The notes: a model not told the origin generated them from the letters alone. A stretch of DNA of 64,000 nucleotides from Actinoplanes oblitus (GCF_030252345.1 NZ_CP126980.1:1139501-1203500); one strand, 5' to 3'; numbered from the stretch's first letter, positions 52,250 to 61,317 are shown. Program-made: numbers and translations.

Positions 52250-53380
52250 TCAGCCCGCCCGCCGCAGCCAACCGGCCGGGTCGTCACGCACCCCGCGGAT
52301 CACCGTGTCCGCCGCCCCGCGCACCGCCGCGTCCGCCCCGAGCCGGGCGGCCCGCAGCGTCACCGGCGCCAGCCCGGCGGTCAGCACCCGGCGCCGCAGC
52401 TCCGCCTCGATCCCGTCGCGCAGCCGCTCGAAGTACGGCGCGTAGGCCCCGCCCAGCACGATCACCGGCACGTCCAGCAGGTTGACCACGGTGGACAGCG
52501 CGATGCCCAGCGCGGCGGCGGCCCCCGGCTCGTCGGCCGCGAGCGCCTCCTGGCCGGCGTACTGCTCCAGGCAGCCGGTCGCGCCGCACCGGCACGGTTT
52601 CCCGTCCGGGTCCACGGTCAGGTGCCCGATCTCGCCGCTCCAGCCCCGCGCGCCGCGGTAGAGCTCGCCGTCGATCACCAGTCCGGCGCCGATGCCGATC
52701 TCGCCGGAGACGTACAGGAAGGTCTGCTCGCCGCCGGCCACCCGCAGCTCGCCGAGCGCCGCGAGATTCGCCTCGTTGTCCACCGTCACCGGTAGGCCGG
52801 CCAGCTCGGGCACCTCGCGCAGCAGGGCCGGGGCGGCCACGTCCTGCCAGCCGAGGTTGGGCGCGACCCGGACCACGCCGGCCGAGACCAGGCCGGGCAC
52901 GGCCAGCGTGGCGCCGGCCACGACCAGCCCGTCGGCCTCGGCGGCGAGCCGGGCGCGGGCGGCCAGCCCACCCAGCGCGGCGAGCGCGTCGGCGGCGGCG
53001 GCCGGGCGCTGGTCGGCGTGCTCGATGAAGCGCTGCCGGACGGCGCCGGTCAGGTCGACCACGCAGGCCGCCAGGTAGTCGACGTTGATCTCCAGGCCCA
53101 GCCCGGCCGGGCCGGCCGAGGTGAGTGCCAGGCCGGCCGCCGGACGGCCGGCGCCGGTCCGCGGCGGCGGGTCCAGCTCGATCAGCAGCCCACCCTCGAT
53201 CAGGTCGTCGACGAGCGCCGAGACGGTGGCCCGGGTGAGCCCGGTGGCCGCCGCGACGGCCGCGCGGGATGGGGGATTCGCCCTGTTCGCCACGGTGTTG
53301 AGAACCAGCGCGAGATTATGGGCCCGCACGCTGGACTGCCGGACGGGAGTGCTGGAGGGGGAGGACATCCGGGCCGTCAC
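52250..53380 (-). CDS. xylR: ROK-family repressor of the xylose genes (XylR type)
   Basis: A 376-residue ROK regulator, divergent from xylA. The winged helix (SRAAVAAATGLTRATVSALV) is followed by the ROK domain; the zinc motif GHLTVDPDGKPCRCGATGCLEQ with three Cys is intact, unlike in the other ROK regulator here. Binding of xylose would release it from DNA. The GTG at 53380 is close to the xylA promoter; ATG at 53368 is an alternative with better family fit (SSPSSTPVRQSSVRAHN). An AT-rich stretch at 53406-53432 is its probable operator. The symbol is given by position and family. Confidence 0.88.
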   Translation of the reverse strand: MTARMSSPSSTPVRQSSVRAHNLALVLNTVANRANPPSRAAVAAATGLTRATVSALVDDLIEGGLLIELDPPPRTGAGRPAAGLALTSAGPAGLGLEINVDYLAACVVDLTGAVRQRFIEHADQRPAAAADALAALGGLAARARLAAEADGLVVAGATLAVPGLVSAGVVRVAPNLGWQDVAAPALLREVPELAGLPVTVDNEANLAALGELRVAGGEQTFLYVSGEIGIGAGLVIDGELYRGARGWSGEIGHLTVDPDGKPCRCGATGCLEQYAGQEALAADEPGAAAALGIALSTVVNLLDVPVIVLGGAYAPYFERLRDGIEAELRRRVLTAGLAPVTLRAARLGADAAVRGAADTVIRGVRDDPAGWLRRAG

Positions 53381-53384
53381 GGCC

Positions 53385-53432
53385 TTGACAATGCCACACC
53401 GCCGCCAAATAATTCAACCAATAAACAAATCG
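53385..53432 (+). promoter_or_regulatory. xylA promoter and probable XylR operator
   Basis: TTGACA (53385-53390), a 17-bp spacer and AATAAT (53408-53413) form a good promoter. The following AT-rich stretch, with AATAATTCAACC and AATAAACAAATCG, overlaps the -10 box and start, unlike any neighbouring DNA in composition, and is a likely ROK site. Confidence 0.6.
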
Positions 53433-53454
53433 AACGCGTTTCCCGGAGGTAACC

Positions 53455-54639
53455 GTGTCGGTGCAGGCCACTCGTGATGACAAGTTCTCCTTCGGTCTCT
53501 GGACCGTCGGCTGGCAGGCGCGCGACCCGTTCGGTGACGCCACCCGCCCGGCCATCGACCCGGTCGAGACCGTGCACAAGCTCGCCGAGATCGGGGCGTA
53601 CGGCGTCACGTTCCACGACGACGACCTGGTGCCGTTCGGTGCCGACGCGCAGACCCGTGACGGCATCGTCGCCGGGTTCAAGAAGGCGCTCGACGAGACC
53701 GGCCTGATCGTCCCGATGGTGACCACCAACCTGTTCACCCACCCGGTGTTCAAGGACGGCGGCTTCACCAGCAACGACCGCAACGTCCGGCGCTACGCGC
53801 TGCGCAAGGTGCTGCGCCAGATGGACCTCGGTGCCGAGCTGGGCGCCAAGACCCTGGTCCTGTGGGGCGGCCGGGAGGGCGCGGAGTACGACTCGGCCAA
53901 GGACGTCAAGGCCGCCCTGGACCGTTACCGCGAGGCGCTCAACCTGCTCGCGCAGTACTCGGAGGACCGGGGCTACGGCTTCCGCTTCGCCATCGAGCCG
54001 AAGCCGAACGAGCCCCGCGGCGACATCCTGCTCCCGACCGCCGGCCACGCCATCGCGTTCACCCAGGAGCTGGAGCGCCCCGAGCTGTTCGGGATCAACC
54101 CCGAGGTCGGCCACGAGCAGATGTCGAACCTCAACTTCACCCAGGGCATCGCCCAGGCGCTGTGGCACGGCAAGCTCTTCCACATCGACCTGAACGGCCA
54201 GCACGGCCCGAAGTACGACCAGGACCTGGTCTTCGGCCACGGCGACCTGCTCAACGCGTTCTCCCTGGTCGACCTGCTGGAGAACGGGCTGGACGGCGGC
54301 CGCGCCTACGACGGCCCGCGGCACTTCGACTACAAGCCGTCGCGCACCGAGGACCTGGACGGCGTCTGGGAGTCGGCAAAGGCGAACATCCGGATGTACC
54401 TGCTGCTCAAGGAGCGGGCCAAGGCGTTCCGCGCCGACCCCGAGGTGCAGGCCGCCCTGGCCGCGTCCAAGGTCGCCGAGCTGAGCACCCCGACGCTCAA
54501 CGCCGGCGAGAGCTACGCCGACCTGCTCGCCGACCGCAGCGCGTTCGAGGACTTCGACGCGGACGCCGTGGGCGCGCAGGGCTACGGCTTCGTCAAGCTC
54601 AACCAGCTCGCGATCGAGCACCTGCTCGGGGCCCGCTGA
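53455..54639 (+). CDS. xylA: Xylose isomerase
   Basis: A 394-residue class I xylose isomerase that converts D-xylose to D-xylulose (and D-glucose to fructose). It appears almost identical, from memory, to the well-studied Actinoplanes missouriensis enzyme. His54 and Asp57 ([11 protein letters not shown]) open the ring; Glu181 and Lys183 ([11 protein letters not shown]) are in place; the later metal ligands lie in GHEQMSN and FHIDLNGQ. Tetrameric, Mg2+/Co2+ dependent, cytoplasmic. The GTG at 53455 has GGAGG five bases upstream. First gene of xylAB. Confidence 0.99.
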   Translation: MSVQATRDDKFSFGLWTVGWQARDPFGDATRPAIDPVETVHKLAEIGAYGVTFHDDDLVPFGADAQTRDGIVAGFKKALDETGLIVPMVTTNLFTHPVFKDGGFTSNDRNVRRYALRKVLRQMDLGAELGAKTLVLWGGREGAEYDSAKDVKAALDRYREALNLLAQYSEDRGYGFRFAIEPKPNEPRGDILLPTAGHAIAFTQELERPELFGINPEVGHEQMSNLNFTQGIAQALWHGKLFHIDLNGQHGPKYDQDLVFGHGDLLNAFSLVDLLENGLDGGRAYDGPRHFDYKPSRTEDLDGVWESAKANIRMYLLLKERAKAFRADPEVQAALAASKVAELSTPTLNAGESYADLLADRSAFEDFDADAVGAQGYGFVKLNQLAIEHLLGAR

Positions 54640-54641
54640 CC

Positions 54642-56042
54642 ATGGCGCTGGTTGCCGGGATCGACAGCTCGACCCAGTCGTGCAAGGTCGTGATCCGTGA
54701 TGCCGAGACCGGGAAGCTGATCCGGCAGGGCCGGGCCGCGCACCCGGACGGCACCGAGGTGCATCCGGACGCCTGGTGGGCCGCGCTGCGGCAGGCGATC
54801 GAGGAGGCGGGCGGTCTCGACGACGTGGCCGCCGCCTCGGTCGCCGGGCAGCAGCACGGAATGGTCGCGCTGGACGCGCGGGGCGAGGTGGTTCGGCCCG
54901 CGCTGCTCTGGAACGACACCCGCAGCGCGGGCGCCGCCGCCGACCTGATCCGGGAGCTCGGCGGGCCGGACAGGTGGGCGGACGCGGTCGGCATCGTGCC
55001 GGTCGCCAGCTTCACGCTGACCAAGCTGCGCTGGCTGGCCCGCGCCGAGCCGGAGAACGCCGCCCGGGTGGCAGCGGTCTGCCTGCCGCACGACTGGCTG
55101 ACCTGGAAACTGTCGGGCTCCACCGACATCGCGGACCTCAAGACCGATCGCAGCGACGCCAGCGGCACCCTCTACTGGTCGGCCAAGACCAACGAGTACC
55201 GGCACGACCTGCTGGAACTCGGCTTCGGCCGCAAGCTGATGGTGCCCGAGGTGCTGGGCCCGACGGGCGTCGCGGGGCACCTGCCCAACGGCGCCCCGCT
55301 GGGCCCGGGCGCCGGTGACAACGCGGCGGCCGCCCTCGGCACCGGCGCGCTGCCCGGCGACGTGATCGTCTCGATCGGGACGTCCGGCACGGTCTTCGTC
55401 TCGTCCGACGCGGCGCCGGTCGACCCGAGCGGCACGGTGGCCGGCTTCGCCGACACCACCGGGCGGTTCCTGCCGATCGTCGTCACCCTCAACGCCGCCC
55501 GGGTGCTGGACGCGGCCGCCACCCTGCTCGGCGTCTCGCACGACGAGCTGTCCCGGCTCGCGCTCACCGCGCCCGCCGGGGCGGACGGCCTGGTCCTGGT
55601 GCCGTACCTGGAGGGCGAGCGGACCCCGAACCGGCCGGACGCCACGGGCGCGATCCACGGGCTCACCCTGCGTACCTCCACCCCGGCGCACCTGGCCCGG
55701 GCCGCCGTGGAGGGCATGCTCTGCGCCCTCGCCGACGGCCTGGACGCGCTGGTCGGGCAGGGTGCGCTGGCGAACCGGATGGTGCTGGTCGGCGGCGGCG
55801 CCAAGAGCGAGGCGGTGCGACGGATCGCGCCGGCCCTGTTCGGCAAGCCGGTGCTGGTCCCACCGCCGGGCGAGTACGTCGCCGACGGCGCGGCCCGGCA
55901 GGCGGCCTGGATCACCCTGGGCGGGGACGTCCCGCCCGCCTGGTCCGCGGAAACCCCCGCGACGTACGAGGACGACCCGGTCCCGTTGATCCGCGAACAG
56001 TACGCTGCCGCGCAGCACGCGGTACTCGACCGGACCCGCTGA
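54642..56042 (+). CDS. xylB: Xylulokinase
   Basis: A 466-residue FGGY-family kinase that phosphorylates D-xylulose to xylulose 5-phosphate, which enters the pentose phosphate pathway. The N-terminal phosphate-binding loop is [23 protein letters not shown] contacts the sugar; the catalytic Asp lies in [11 protein letters not shown]; the ATP site includes SIGTSGTV and [13 protein letters not shown]. The ATG is two bases after the xylA stop, with no strong binding site, so it depends on translational coupling. A strong terminator follows. Confidence 0.98.
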   Translation: MALVAGIDSSTQSCKVVIRDAETGKLIRQGRAAHPDGTEVHPDAWWAALRQAIEEAGGLDDVAAASVAGQQHGMVALDARGEVVRPALLWNDTRSAGAAADLIRELGGPDRWADAVGIVPVASFTLTKLRWLARAEPENAARVAAVCLPHDWLTWKLSGSTDIADLKTDRSDASGTLYWSAKTNEYRHDLLELGFGRKLMVPEVLGPTGVAGHLPNGAPLGPGAGDNAAAALGTGALPGDVIVSIGTSGTVFVSSDAAPVDPSGTVAGFADTTGRFLPIVVTLNAARVLDAAATLLGVSHDELSRLALTAPAGADGLVLVPYLEGERTPNRPDATGAIHGLTLRTSTPAHLARAAVEGMLCALADGLDALVGQGALANRMVLVGGGAKSEAVRRIAPALFGKPVLVPPPGEYVADGAARQAAWITLGGDVPPAWSAETPATYEDDPVPLIREQYAAAQHAVLDRTR

Positions 56043-56045
56043 TCG

Positions 56046-56085
56046 GTTCCGGCCGGCTCGCCTGGGGAGCCGGCCGGAACTTTTT
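56046..56085 (+). terminator. Rho-independent terminator of xylAB
   Basis: GTTCCGGCCGGCTC (56046-56059) pairs perfectly with GAGCCGGCCGGAAC (56067-56080), followed directly by TTTTT. This is the most classical terminator in the window. Confidence 0.93.
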
Positions 56086-56175
56086 CCCGGAAAGTTGTTG
56101 TCGCCCCGCCTGGACCACATCTACGTATCGGCCGCATCCCCGGCGGCCCATCCCCATACGTAGGAAGGATCCGCA

Positions 56176-57618
56176 GTGGCGACTCGCAAGCGGAAACTGC
56201 TGGGCGCGGCGGCGGTGCTCGCCGTCCCGGCCGGCCTGATCGGCTGGGCGGTGCTGCCGTCGGAGGCGGCCACCGCCCCGGCGGCCGGTGGTGTCTACAC
56301 GCTGGCTGTGAAGAAGAGCGGCATGTGCGTCGATGTGCCGTCGGCTGCCAAGGACGACAAGGCGCTGTTGCAGCAGTGGGGTTGCACCGCGAATGCGGCT
56401 TGGCAGCAGTTCCAGGTGGTGGCGCGGGGCGGCAACTTCCAGTTGAAGAACGTCAACAGTGGCAAGTGTGTCGACGTGCCGTCGGCGTCCACCGCCTCGG
56501 GTGTGCAGCTGTGGCAGTACACCTGCGGGACCGGCACCAATCAGCAGTGGAGGTTCGTGGCCTCGGGTACCGGCACGTTCCAGATCGTCAGCGTGAGCAG
56601 CGGGCTGTGCGTCTCCGACCAGGCCGCCTCGACCGCCTCGGGCGCGGCGATCATCCAGGAGACGTGCACCGCCAACTCGAACAAGCAGTGGGCGTTCACC
56701 CCGGTCACCGGCGCCACCACCCCGCCCACCGGGGGCACCTTCACCGTCGCGTCGGACGGCACCGGCAAGTACCGGACGGTGCAGGCGGCGATCGACGCGG
56801 TGCCGGCGAACAACACCAGCCGGGCCACCATCACCATCAAGCCGGGTACCTACCGTGAGGTGCTCACGGTGCCGTCGAACAAGCCCTTCGTCACCCTGGC
56901 CGGTGGTGGCGGCGCGGCGTCCGACACGGTGCTGGTCTACAACAACTCCGCGCACACCAGCGGCACCTCGGGCAGCGCCAGCGTCTCGGTGGCGGGCAAG
57001 GACTTCGTCGCGTCGAACCTGACCATCGCCAACGACTACGACGAGAACACCTACGAGGACGGCGACCAGGCCGTGGCCCTGAAGCTGGGCGGCGACCGGG
57101 CGACCCTGGACAACGTGCGGCTGCTCGGCGACCAGGACACGTTCCTGCTCAACAGCGGGCGGTCGTACATCAAGAACTCGTACGTCGAGGGCACCGTCGA
57201 CTTCATCTTCGGCGGCGGCACCGGGGTCTTCAACGCCACCAGGGTCCACGAGAAGCGGACCACCGGCGGGCCGATCACCGCGGCCAGGACCGACGCGGCC
57301 AACCCGTACGGCTTCCTCTTCTACAAGTGCACGATCACCGGCGCCACGAACAACACCACGCAGCTCGGCCGGCCGTGGGGTCCGGACGCGCAGGTGCTGT
57401 ACCGCGAGTCGTCGCTGAGCGCGACCGTCAAGACCGCGCAGCCGTGGATCGACATGTCGTCGAACTCCTGGCAGAACGCCCGTTTCCTGGAATACCGGAA
57501 CACCGGCTCGGGCGCGACGACCAACAGCAACCGGCCGCAGCTCAGTGACGCGCAGGCCGCCAACCACACCCCGCAGAAGTACCTCGCGGGCACCGACAAC
57601 TGGAACCCGGTGGGCTGA
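56176..57618 (+). CDS. Secreted pectinesterase (CE8) with ricin-type lectin domain
   Basis: A 480-residue exported enzyme. Signal peptide about 1-32; ricin-type beta-trefoil about 40-178 with three QxW-type repeats (QQWGCTANAAWQQF, QLWQYTCGTGTNQQW, IIQETCTANSNKQW), which binds sugars. The CE8 beta-helix follows, with LLGDQDTFL and GTVDFIFGGG providing the two catalytic Asp, and LGRPWGPDAQV providing the Arg. It would remove methyl groups from pectin, preparing it for the pectate lyase next door. GTG at 56176 has GGAAGGA upstream. The lectin-coding DNA is nearly identical to that of the next gene. Confidence 0.95.
   Translation: MATRKRKLLGAAAVLAVPAGLIGWAVLPSEAATAPAAGGVYTLAVKKSGMCVDVPSAAKDDKALLQQWGCTANAAWQQFQVVARGGNFQLKNVNSGKCVDVPSASTASGVQLWQYTCGTGTNQQWRFVASGTGTFQIVSVSSGLCVSDQAASTASGAAIIQETCTANSNKQWAFTPVTGATTPPTGGTFTVASDGTGKYRTVQAAIDAVPANNTSRATITIKPGTYREVLTVPSNKPFVTLAGGGGAASDTVLVYNNSAHTSGTSGSASVSVAGKDFVASNLTIANDYDENTYEDGDQAVALKLGGDRATLDNVRLLGDQDTFLLNSGRSYIKNSYVEGTVDFIFGGGTGVFNATRVHEKRTTGGPITAARTDAANPYGFLFYKCTITGATNNTTQLGRPWGPDAQVLYRESSLSATVKTAQPWIDMSSNSWQNARFLEYRNTGSGATTNSNRPQLSDAQAANHTPQKYLAGTDNWNPVG
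56295..56712 (+). repeat. 418-bp lectin-domain repeat, copy 1
   Basis: Matches 57734-58151 with one difference that I can see (A at 56507 against G at 57946, Gln to Arg). Flanking sequences, including signal peptides, differ clearly. Confidence 0.95.
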
Positions 57619-57620
57619 TC

Positions 57621-59087
57621 ATGACGAAGAAGCGCATTCTCCTGTCCGCGGCCGTGCTGGCCGTCCCGGCCGCGATCGTCGGCTGGTCGGTCCTCCCGTC
57701 GAACGCGGCCACCGTGCCGGCCGCGGGCTCCACCTACACGCTGGCTGTGAAGAAGAGCGGCATGTGCGTCGATGTGCCGTCGGCTGCCAAGGACGACAAG
57801 GCGCTGTTGCAGCAGTGGGGTTGCACCGCGAATGCGGCTTGGCAGCAGTTCCAGGTGGTGGCGCGGGGCGGCAACTTCCAGTTGAAGAACGTCAACAGTG
57901 GCAAGTGTGTCGACGTGCCGTCGGCGTCCACCGCCTCGGGTGTGCGGCTGTGGCAGTACACCTGCGGGACCGGCACCAATCAGCAGTGGAGGTTCGTGGC
58001 CTCGGGTACCGGCACGTTCCAGATCGTCAGCGTGAGCAGCGGGCTGTGCGTCTCCGACCAGGCCGCCTCGACCGCCTCGGGCGCGGCGATCATCCAGGAG
58101 ACGTGCACCGCCAACTCGAACAAGCAGTGGGCGTTCACCCCGGTCACCGGCTCCACCGCGACCCCGGCACCGACCGCGTCCGGCGGCCGGACCTGGTCCG
58201 ACACCGCTGACGGCTTCGCCTCGACCGGCGGTGGCACCACCGGCGGTGCGGCCGGCACCACCGTCACCGTGAAGACCCAGGCCGACCTGACCAAGTACGT
58301 CACCGCCGCCGAGCCCTACGTGATCAGGGTGGCCGCGCCCATCACGATCACCCCGAAGGGCACCGAACTCAAGGTCACGTCGAACAAGACCATCGTCGGC
58401 GCCGGGACCAGCGGCCAGATCCTGCAGGGCGGTTTCTTCCTGGGCGCCGGCGTGCGGAACGTGATCATCCGCAACCTGACCATCAAGGACGCCGCGATGG
58501 CCGAGGACGACCCGGACGACAAGGTCTACGACTACGACGGCATCCAGATGGACACCGCCGACCACATCTGGATCGACCACAACACCATCACCAACATGAA
58601 CGACGGCCTGATCGACAGCCGCAAGGACACCACGTACCTGACCGTGTCGTGGAACGTCCTGTCGAACGAGAACAAGGCGTTCGGCATCGGCTGGACGGAC
58701 AACGTGACCGCCCGGATGACCATCCACCACAACTGGATCCACGACACCAACCAGCGCAACCCCAGCGTGGACAACGTCGCGCTGGCGCACCTCTACAACA
58801 ACTACATGCAGAACATCACGTCGTACGGGAACCTCTCCCGTGGCTCGACCAAGCTGGTCCTGGAGAACAGCTACTTCGATCACGTGGTGAACCCGTACTA
58901 CAACGACACGTCCGCCGCGCAGCTCAAGCAGTCCGGCAGCGTCGTGGTGAACTCCAGCGGCAAGCAGCAGACCAACGGCTCCGCCTTCAACCCGAAGGAC
59001 TACTACTCGTACGCCCTGGACGCCGCCGCCGACGTCCCGGCGCTGCTGAAGAAGTACGCCGGTCCGCAGGCCACGATCGGCAACTGA
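57621..59087 (+). CDS. Secreted pectate lyase (PL1) with ricin-type lectin domain
   Basis: A 488-residue exported enzyme, two bases after the pectinesterase stop, so the two are one operon. Signal peptide about 1-33, ricin-type lectin about 39-177, Ser/Thr/Ala linker, then the PL1 beta-helix. WIDHNTITNMNDGLID and the catalytic Arg region HHNWIHDTNQRNPS are typical; Ca2+ is bound by Asp residues nearby. It would cut demethylated pectin by beta-elimination after the esterase has acted. A hairpin terminator follows. Confidence 0.95.
   Translation: MTKKRILLSAAVLAVPAAIVGWSVLPSNAATVPAAGSTYTLAVKKSGMCVDVPSAAKDDKALLQQWGCTANAAWQQFQVVARGGNFQLKNVNSGKCVDVPSASTASGVRLWQYTCGTGTNQQWRFVASGTGTFQIVSVSSGLCVSDQAASTASGAAIIQETCTANSNKQWAFTPVTGSTATPAPTASGGRTWSDTADGFASTGGGTTGGAAGTTVTVKTQADLTKYVTAAEPYVIRVAAPITITPKGTELKVTSNKTIVGAGTSGQILQGGFFLGAGVRNVIIRNLTIKDAAMAEDDPDDKVYDYDGIQMDTADHIWIDHNTITNMNDGLIDSRKDTTYLTVSWNVLSNENKAFGIGWTDNVTARMTIHHNWIHDTNQRNPSVDNVALAHLYNNYMQNITSYGNLSRGSTKLVLENSYFDHVVNPYYNDTSAAQLKQSGSVVVNSSGKQQTNGSAFNPKDYYSYALDAAADVPALLKKYAGPQATIGN
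57734..58151 (+). repeat. 418-bp lectin-domain repeat, copy 2
   Basis: Second copy of 56295-56712, offset by 1439 bp. The repeat uses more T-ending codons (GCT, TGT, AAT, TTG) than the surrounding coding sequence. Confidence 0.95.
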
Positions 59088-59108
59088 GCCCTCCACGGGA
59101 GAGGGGAG

Positions 59109-59142
59109 CGGCCCCGGGACCGTGGGAGCAGTCCCGGGGCCG
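59109..59142. terminator. Bidirectional hairpin terminator after the pectate lyase gene
   Basis: CGGCCCCGGGAC (59109-59120) pairs with GTCCCGGGGCCG (59131-59142). It lies between the convergent pectate lyase and PTE-like genes, 22 bp and 5 bp from the stops. Confidence 0.8.
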
Positions 59143-59146
59143 TCCA

Positions 59147-60055
59147 TCAAGCCGCCGTGCGCCAGTCGGCGGCGAAGGCCCGCGCCGGGTTGGTGATCAG
59201 GACGGCGGTGGCCACGTCGCCGCCGATCTCCCGTTCGAGGCGCGGCCGCAGGCCGCTGAGCAGGAACGGCATGCCGGGCCCGTCAGCGGTCGAGCGGGCG
59301 GCGGCCGTCACGGTGTCCCCGCCGAGCAGGATCCGGTCCGGATGGCCGGCGTCCACCAGCGCGGCGATGCTGTCCAGCAACCGCCAGTCGGTCTGGTGAT
59401 GGGCCCGGGACGGCCCGTCGAACGCCACGTACGCGCCGGCCTCGGCGACCGCACGGTGCACCCGCGTATCCGGGAACCGGTGCAGGTGCCCGAGGATCAC
59501 CCGGCCGGGCGGCACCCGGTGCGTGTCGCAGAGCAGGTCGAGCAGGTCGAGCGCGGCGGTTCCGCCCTCCAGGTGCACGCCGATCGGGGCGCCGGTGGCG
59601 TGATGGGCCCGCGCCGCGGCGGCGGCCACCCGCCGGGCGTGGTCGTCGAGATGGTGGTAGCTCCCGGCGATCTTGATGAGGCCGGCGCGCACCGGAGCGG
59701 TGGTCAGCTCGCCGATGAACAGTTCGGGCAGTCGCTCGTACACGTCCCGCAGCCGTTCGGGGTCGTAGTGTTTCGCCTGGTGCAGGCCGGTCGCCGCGAC
59801 GATGTGCACGCCCGAGCGCCGGGACAGCGCGGGCAACTCCTGGTGCCGGCCGCCCATGCCCCACGGGGTCCACTGGATCACCGTGCCGCCGCCGAGCGCC
59901 GCGAACGCGGCCAGCTCGGTCAGCGCCGCCGCCGGGTCGTCGAGTTCCTGACCCGCCAGGGCCGGGGAGCGCAGGAACAGGTGATCGTGCGCGTCGCACA
60001 CGCCCAGCGCCGCCGGTTCGACGTCACCCAGGACGGTACGCACCGCCGCGCTCAC
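59147..60055 (-). CDS. Phosphotriesterase-family metal-dependent hydrolase
   Basis: A 302-residue amidohydrolase-fold enzyme. The HxH metal motif is His23-Asp-His25 (CDAHDHLF), the bridging Lys may be in LIKIAGSYHH, further His ligands in VHLEGG and LGHLHR, and the final Asp in LLGGDT. PTE-family members include lactonases and phosphotriesterases acting on small esters. It is translated from GTG at 60055, overlapping the stop of the upstream CMD gene (GTGA). Control by the paired operators upstream of CMD is likely. The substrate is unknown; a lactone would fit the pairing with a CMD-type protein. Confidence 0.88.
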   Translation of the reverse strand: MSAAVRTVLGDVEPAALGVCDAHDHLFLRSPALAGQELDDPAAALTELAAFAALGGGTVIQWTPWGMGGRHQELPALSRRSGVHIVAATGLHQAKHYDPERLRDVYERLPELFIGELTTAPVRAGLIKIAGSYHHLDDHARRVAAAAARAHHATGAPIGVHLEGGTAALDLLDLLCDTHRVPPGRVILGHLHRFPDTRVHRAVAEAGAYVAFDGPSRAHHQTDWRLLDSIAALVDAGHPDRILLGGDTVTAAARSTADGPGMPFLLSGLRPRLEREIGGDVATAVLITNPARAFAADWRTAA

Positions 60056-60477
60056 TGCGGATCACCGCCCGCGTGCTCGACGGCGTCCAGCGCGGCGCCC
60101 ACCACCCGCAGCCCGGCCAGCGCCCTGGGCACGCCGATGTACGGCGCCAGGTGCACGAACACCTCGACGATCTGCTCCCGGTCCAGGCCGACCCGCAGCG
60201 AGGTCCGCACGTGCCCGGTGAGCTGCGGGTCCACGCCGCCGAGGGTGGCGAGCGCCGCGAGGTTCACCAGCTGCCGGTCGCGCAGCGACAGCCCGTCCCG
60301 CTGGTAGGTGCCGCCGAACAGGCTGGTGACGACCCAGTCGGCGAAGCCGGGCGCGAGCCGCTCGACGGCCGGCAGGGTGGCCAGCCGCGTCGGCTCGTCC
60401 TGCAGGACGTCCAGCATGCGATAGCCCCGGTCGCGGTCGAGCGTCGCCGGAGCCAGGTGTTCGGACAGGTCGGGCAT
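60052..60477 (-). CDS. Carboxymuconolactone decarboxylase-family protein
   Basis: A 141-residue all-helical CMD/AhpD-family protein (LSLRDRQLVNLAALATLGGV, then GHVRTSLRVGLDREQIVEVF). It has no Cys at all, so the peroxidase activity of AhpD is excluded; the His in TGHVRTSLRVG fits the decarboxylase-like branch. ATG at 60477 has a GAGGGGG site five bases upstream. First gene of a two-gene operon with the PTE-like hydrolase, facing away from the CGNR protein gene. Confidence 0.9.
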   Translation of the reverse strand: MPDLSEHLAPATLDRDRGYRMLDVLQDEPTRLATLPAVERLAPGFADWVVTSLFGGTYQRDGLSLRDRQLVNLAALATLGGVDPQLTGHVRTSLRVGLDREQIVEVFVHLAPYIGVPRALAGLRVVGAALDAVEHAGGDPQ

Positions 60478-60496
60478 GGCTACCCCCTCGATCGGT

Positions 60497-60515
60497 GTAA
60501 CGGTTGAGCCGTTAC
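60497..60515. promoter_or_regulatory. Operator 1 in the CMD/CGNR divergent gap
   Basis: GTAACGGTTGAGCCGTTAC is an inverted repeat with perfect 7-bp arms and a 5-bp centre. It is one of two related sites 35 bp apart centre to centre. Confidence 0.8.
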
Positions 60516-60531
60516 GGGCAACGTAGCAGAC

Positions 60532-60550
60532 GTAACGGGTGAAGCGTTAC
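60532..60550. promoter_or_regulatory. Operator 2 in the CMD/CGNR divergent gap
   Basis: GTAACGGGTGAAGCGTTAC matches operator 1 in 16 of 19 positions, with 6-bp arms. It overlaps the TACCAT box six bases before the GTG of the CGNR gene. Confidence 0.8.
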
Positions 60551-60559
60551 CATCGTCGG

Positions 60560-61126
60560 GTGACCACCCATGACCCGCTCGCGCTCCGGTACGACTGCGG
60601 CGCCGTCTGGCTCAACCTGCTCGCCACCCGGGGCCGGGCGTTCAGCGCCGACCCGGTCGAGCGGCTGACCGGCCCCGAGCGGCTCGCCGAGTGGCTGGAG
60701 CGGAGCGAGCTGTCGCCGGTCCGCCCGCCCGGCCCCGAGGATCTGGCCCTCGCCCGCGAGCTGCGTGAGATGCTGCGCCCGCTGGCCCTGGCCACCGTCG
60801 ACGGGGTGCCGCCCCCGCCCGCCGCCGCGGACCGGCTGGCCGTGTTGCTGGCCGAGCAGGATGCCCCGCCGCGATTGATCACCGGTGACCGGCTCCGGCT
60901 CGCGCCGCCGGCGACCGCGCGCGAGGCGTTCGCCAGGATCGCCCGGCAGGCGGTCGATCAGCTCACCGGCGCCGACCGGCACGCGCTGAAGGTCTGCCCG
61001 GAGGACGACTGCCGCGGTGTCTTCGTCGACCCACCGGGCCGGCGCCGCTGGTGCCCGTCACCGGCCTGCGCGAGCCGCGGCCGGGTCCGCGCGCTGCGCG
61101 CCCGCCGGGCCGCGCACGAGCGATAA
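60560..61126 (+). CDS. CGNR zinc-finger transcription factor with ABATE-type N-terminal domain
   Basis: A 188-residue protein. The C-terminus is the CGNR-type zinc finger (CPEDDCRGVFVDPPGRRRWC, then CASRGRVRALRARRA); the name-giving C-G-N-R reads C-A-S-R here. The N-terminal helical ABATE-like region (AVWLNLLATRGRAFS, then LALARELREMLRPLA) probably binds a ligand. GTG at 60560 is chosen because TACCAT lies six bases upstream (leaderless type). It probably represses itself and the divergent CMD-PTE operon through the two GTAACG repeats. Its 3' end is part of a tandem repeat. Confidence 0.87.
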   Translation: MTTHDPLALRYDCGAVWLNLLATRGRAFSADPVERLTGPERLAEWLERSELSPVRPPGPEDLALARELREMLRPLALATVDGVPPPPAAADRLAVLLAEQDAPPRLITGDRLRLAPPATAREAFARIARQAVDQLTGADRHALKVCPEDDCRGVFVDPPGRRRWCPSPACASRGRVRALRARRAAHER

Positions 61127-61250
61127 CCGGGTCCGCGCCATCCGCGCGCTGCGCGCCCGCCGGGCCGCGCACGAGCGATAACCGGGTCCGCGCCATCCGC
61201 GTGCCGCGCGCCCGCCGGGCCGCGCACGAGCGACAACCGGGCCCGCGCCA
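61081..61250. repeat. 55-bp tandem repeat copying the 3' end of the CGNR gene
   Basis: The last 46 bp of the gene including TAA (61081-61126) are repeated at 61127-61181 and 61182-61236, each with an 8-bp insertion (CATCCGCG) relative to the gene copy, and a partial copy at 61237. Units start CCGGGTCCGCGC and end CACGAGCGATAA. Confidence 0.92.
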
Positions 61251-61317
61251 GCGGAACCGGTGGTCGTCGCGGCGCCGCCGCCCTGCCCGCCGGCTCGACT
61301 GTCGCTAACCTCTACCC

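Noticed and set aside
53862..54641. In-frame upstream extension of xylulokinase through xylA
   Set aside because: This is an alternate-frame shadow of xylA; the true N-terminus starts at the ATG 54642 with the FGGY phosphate loop.
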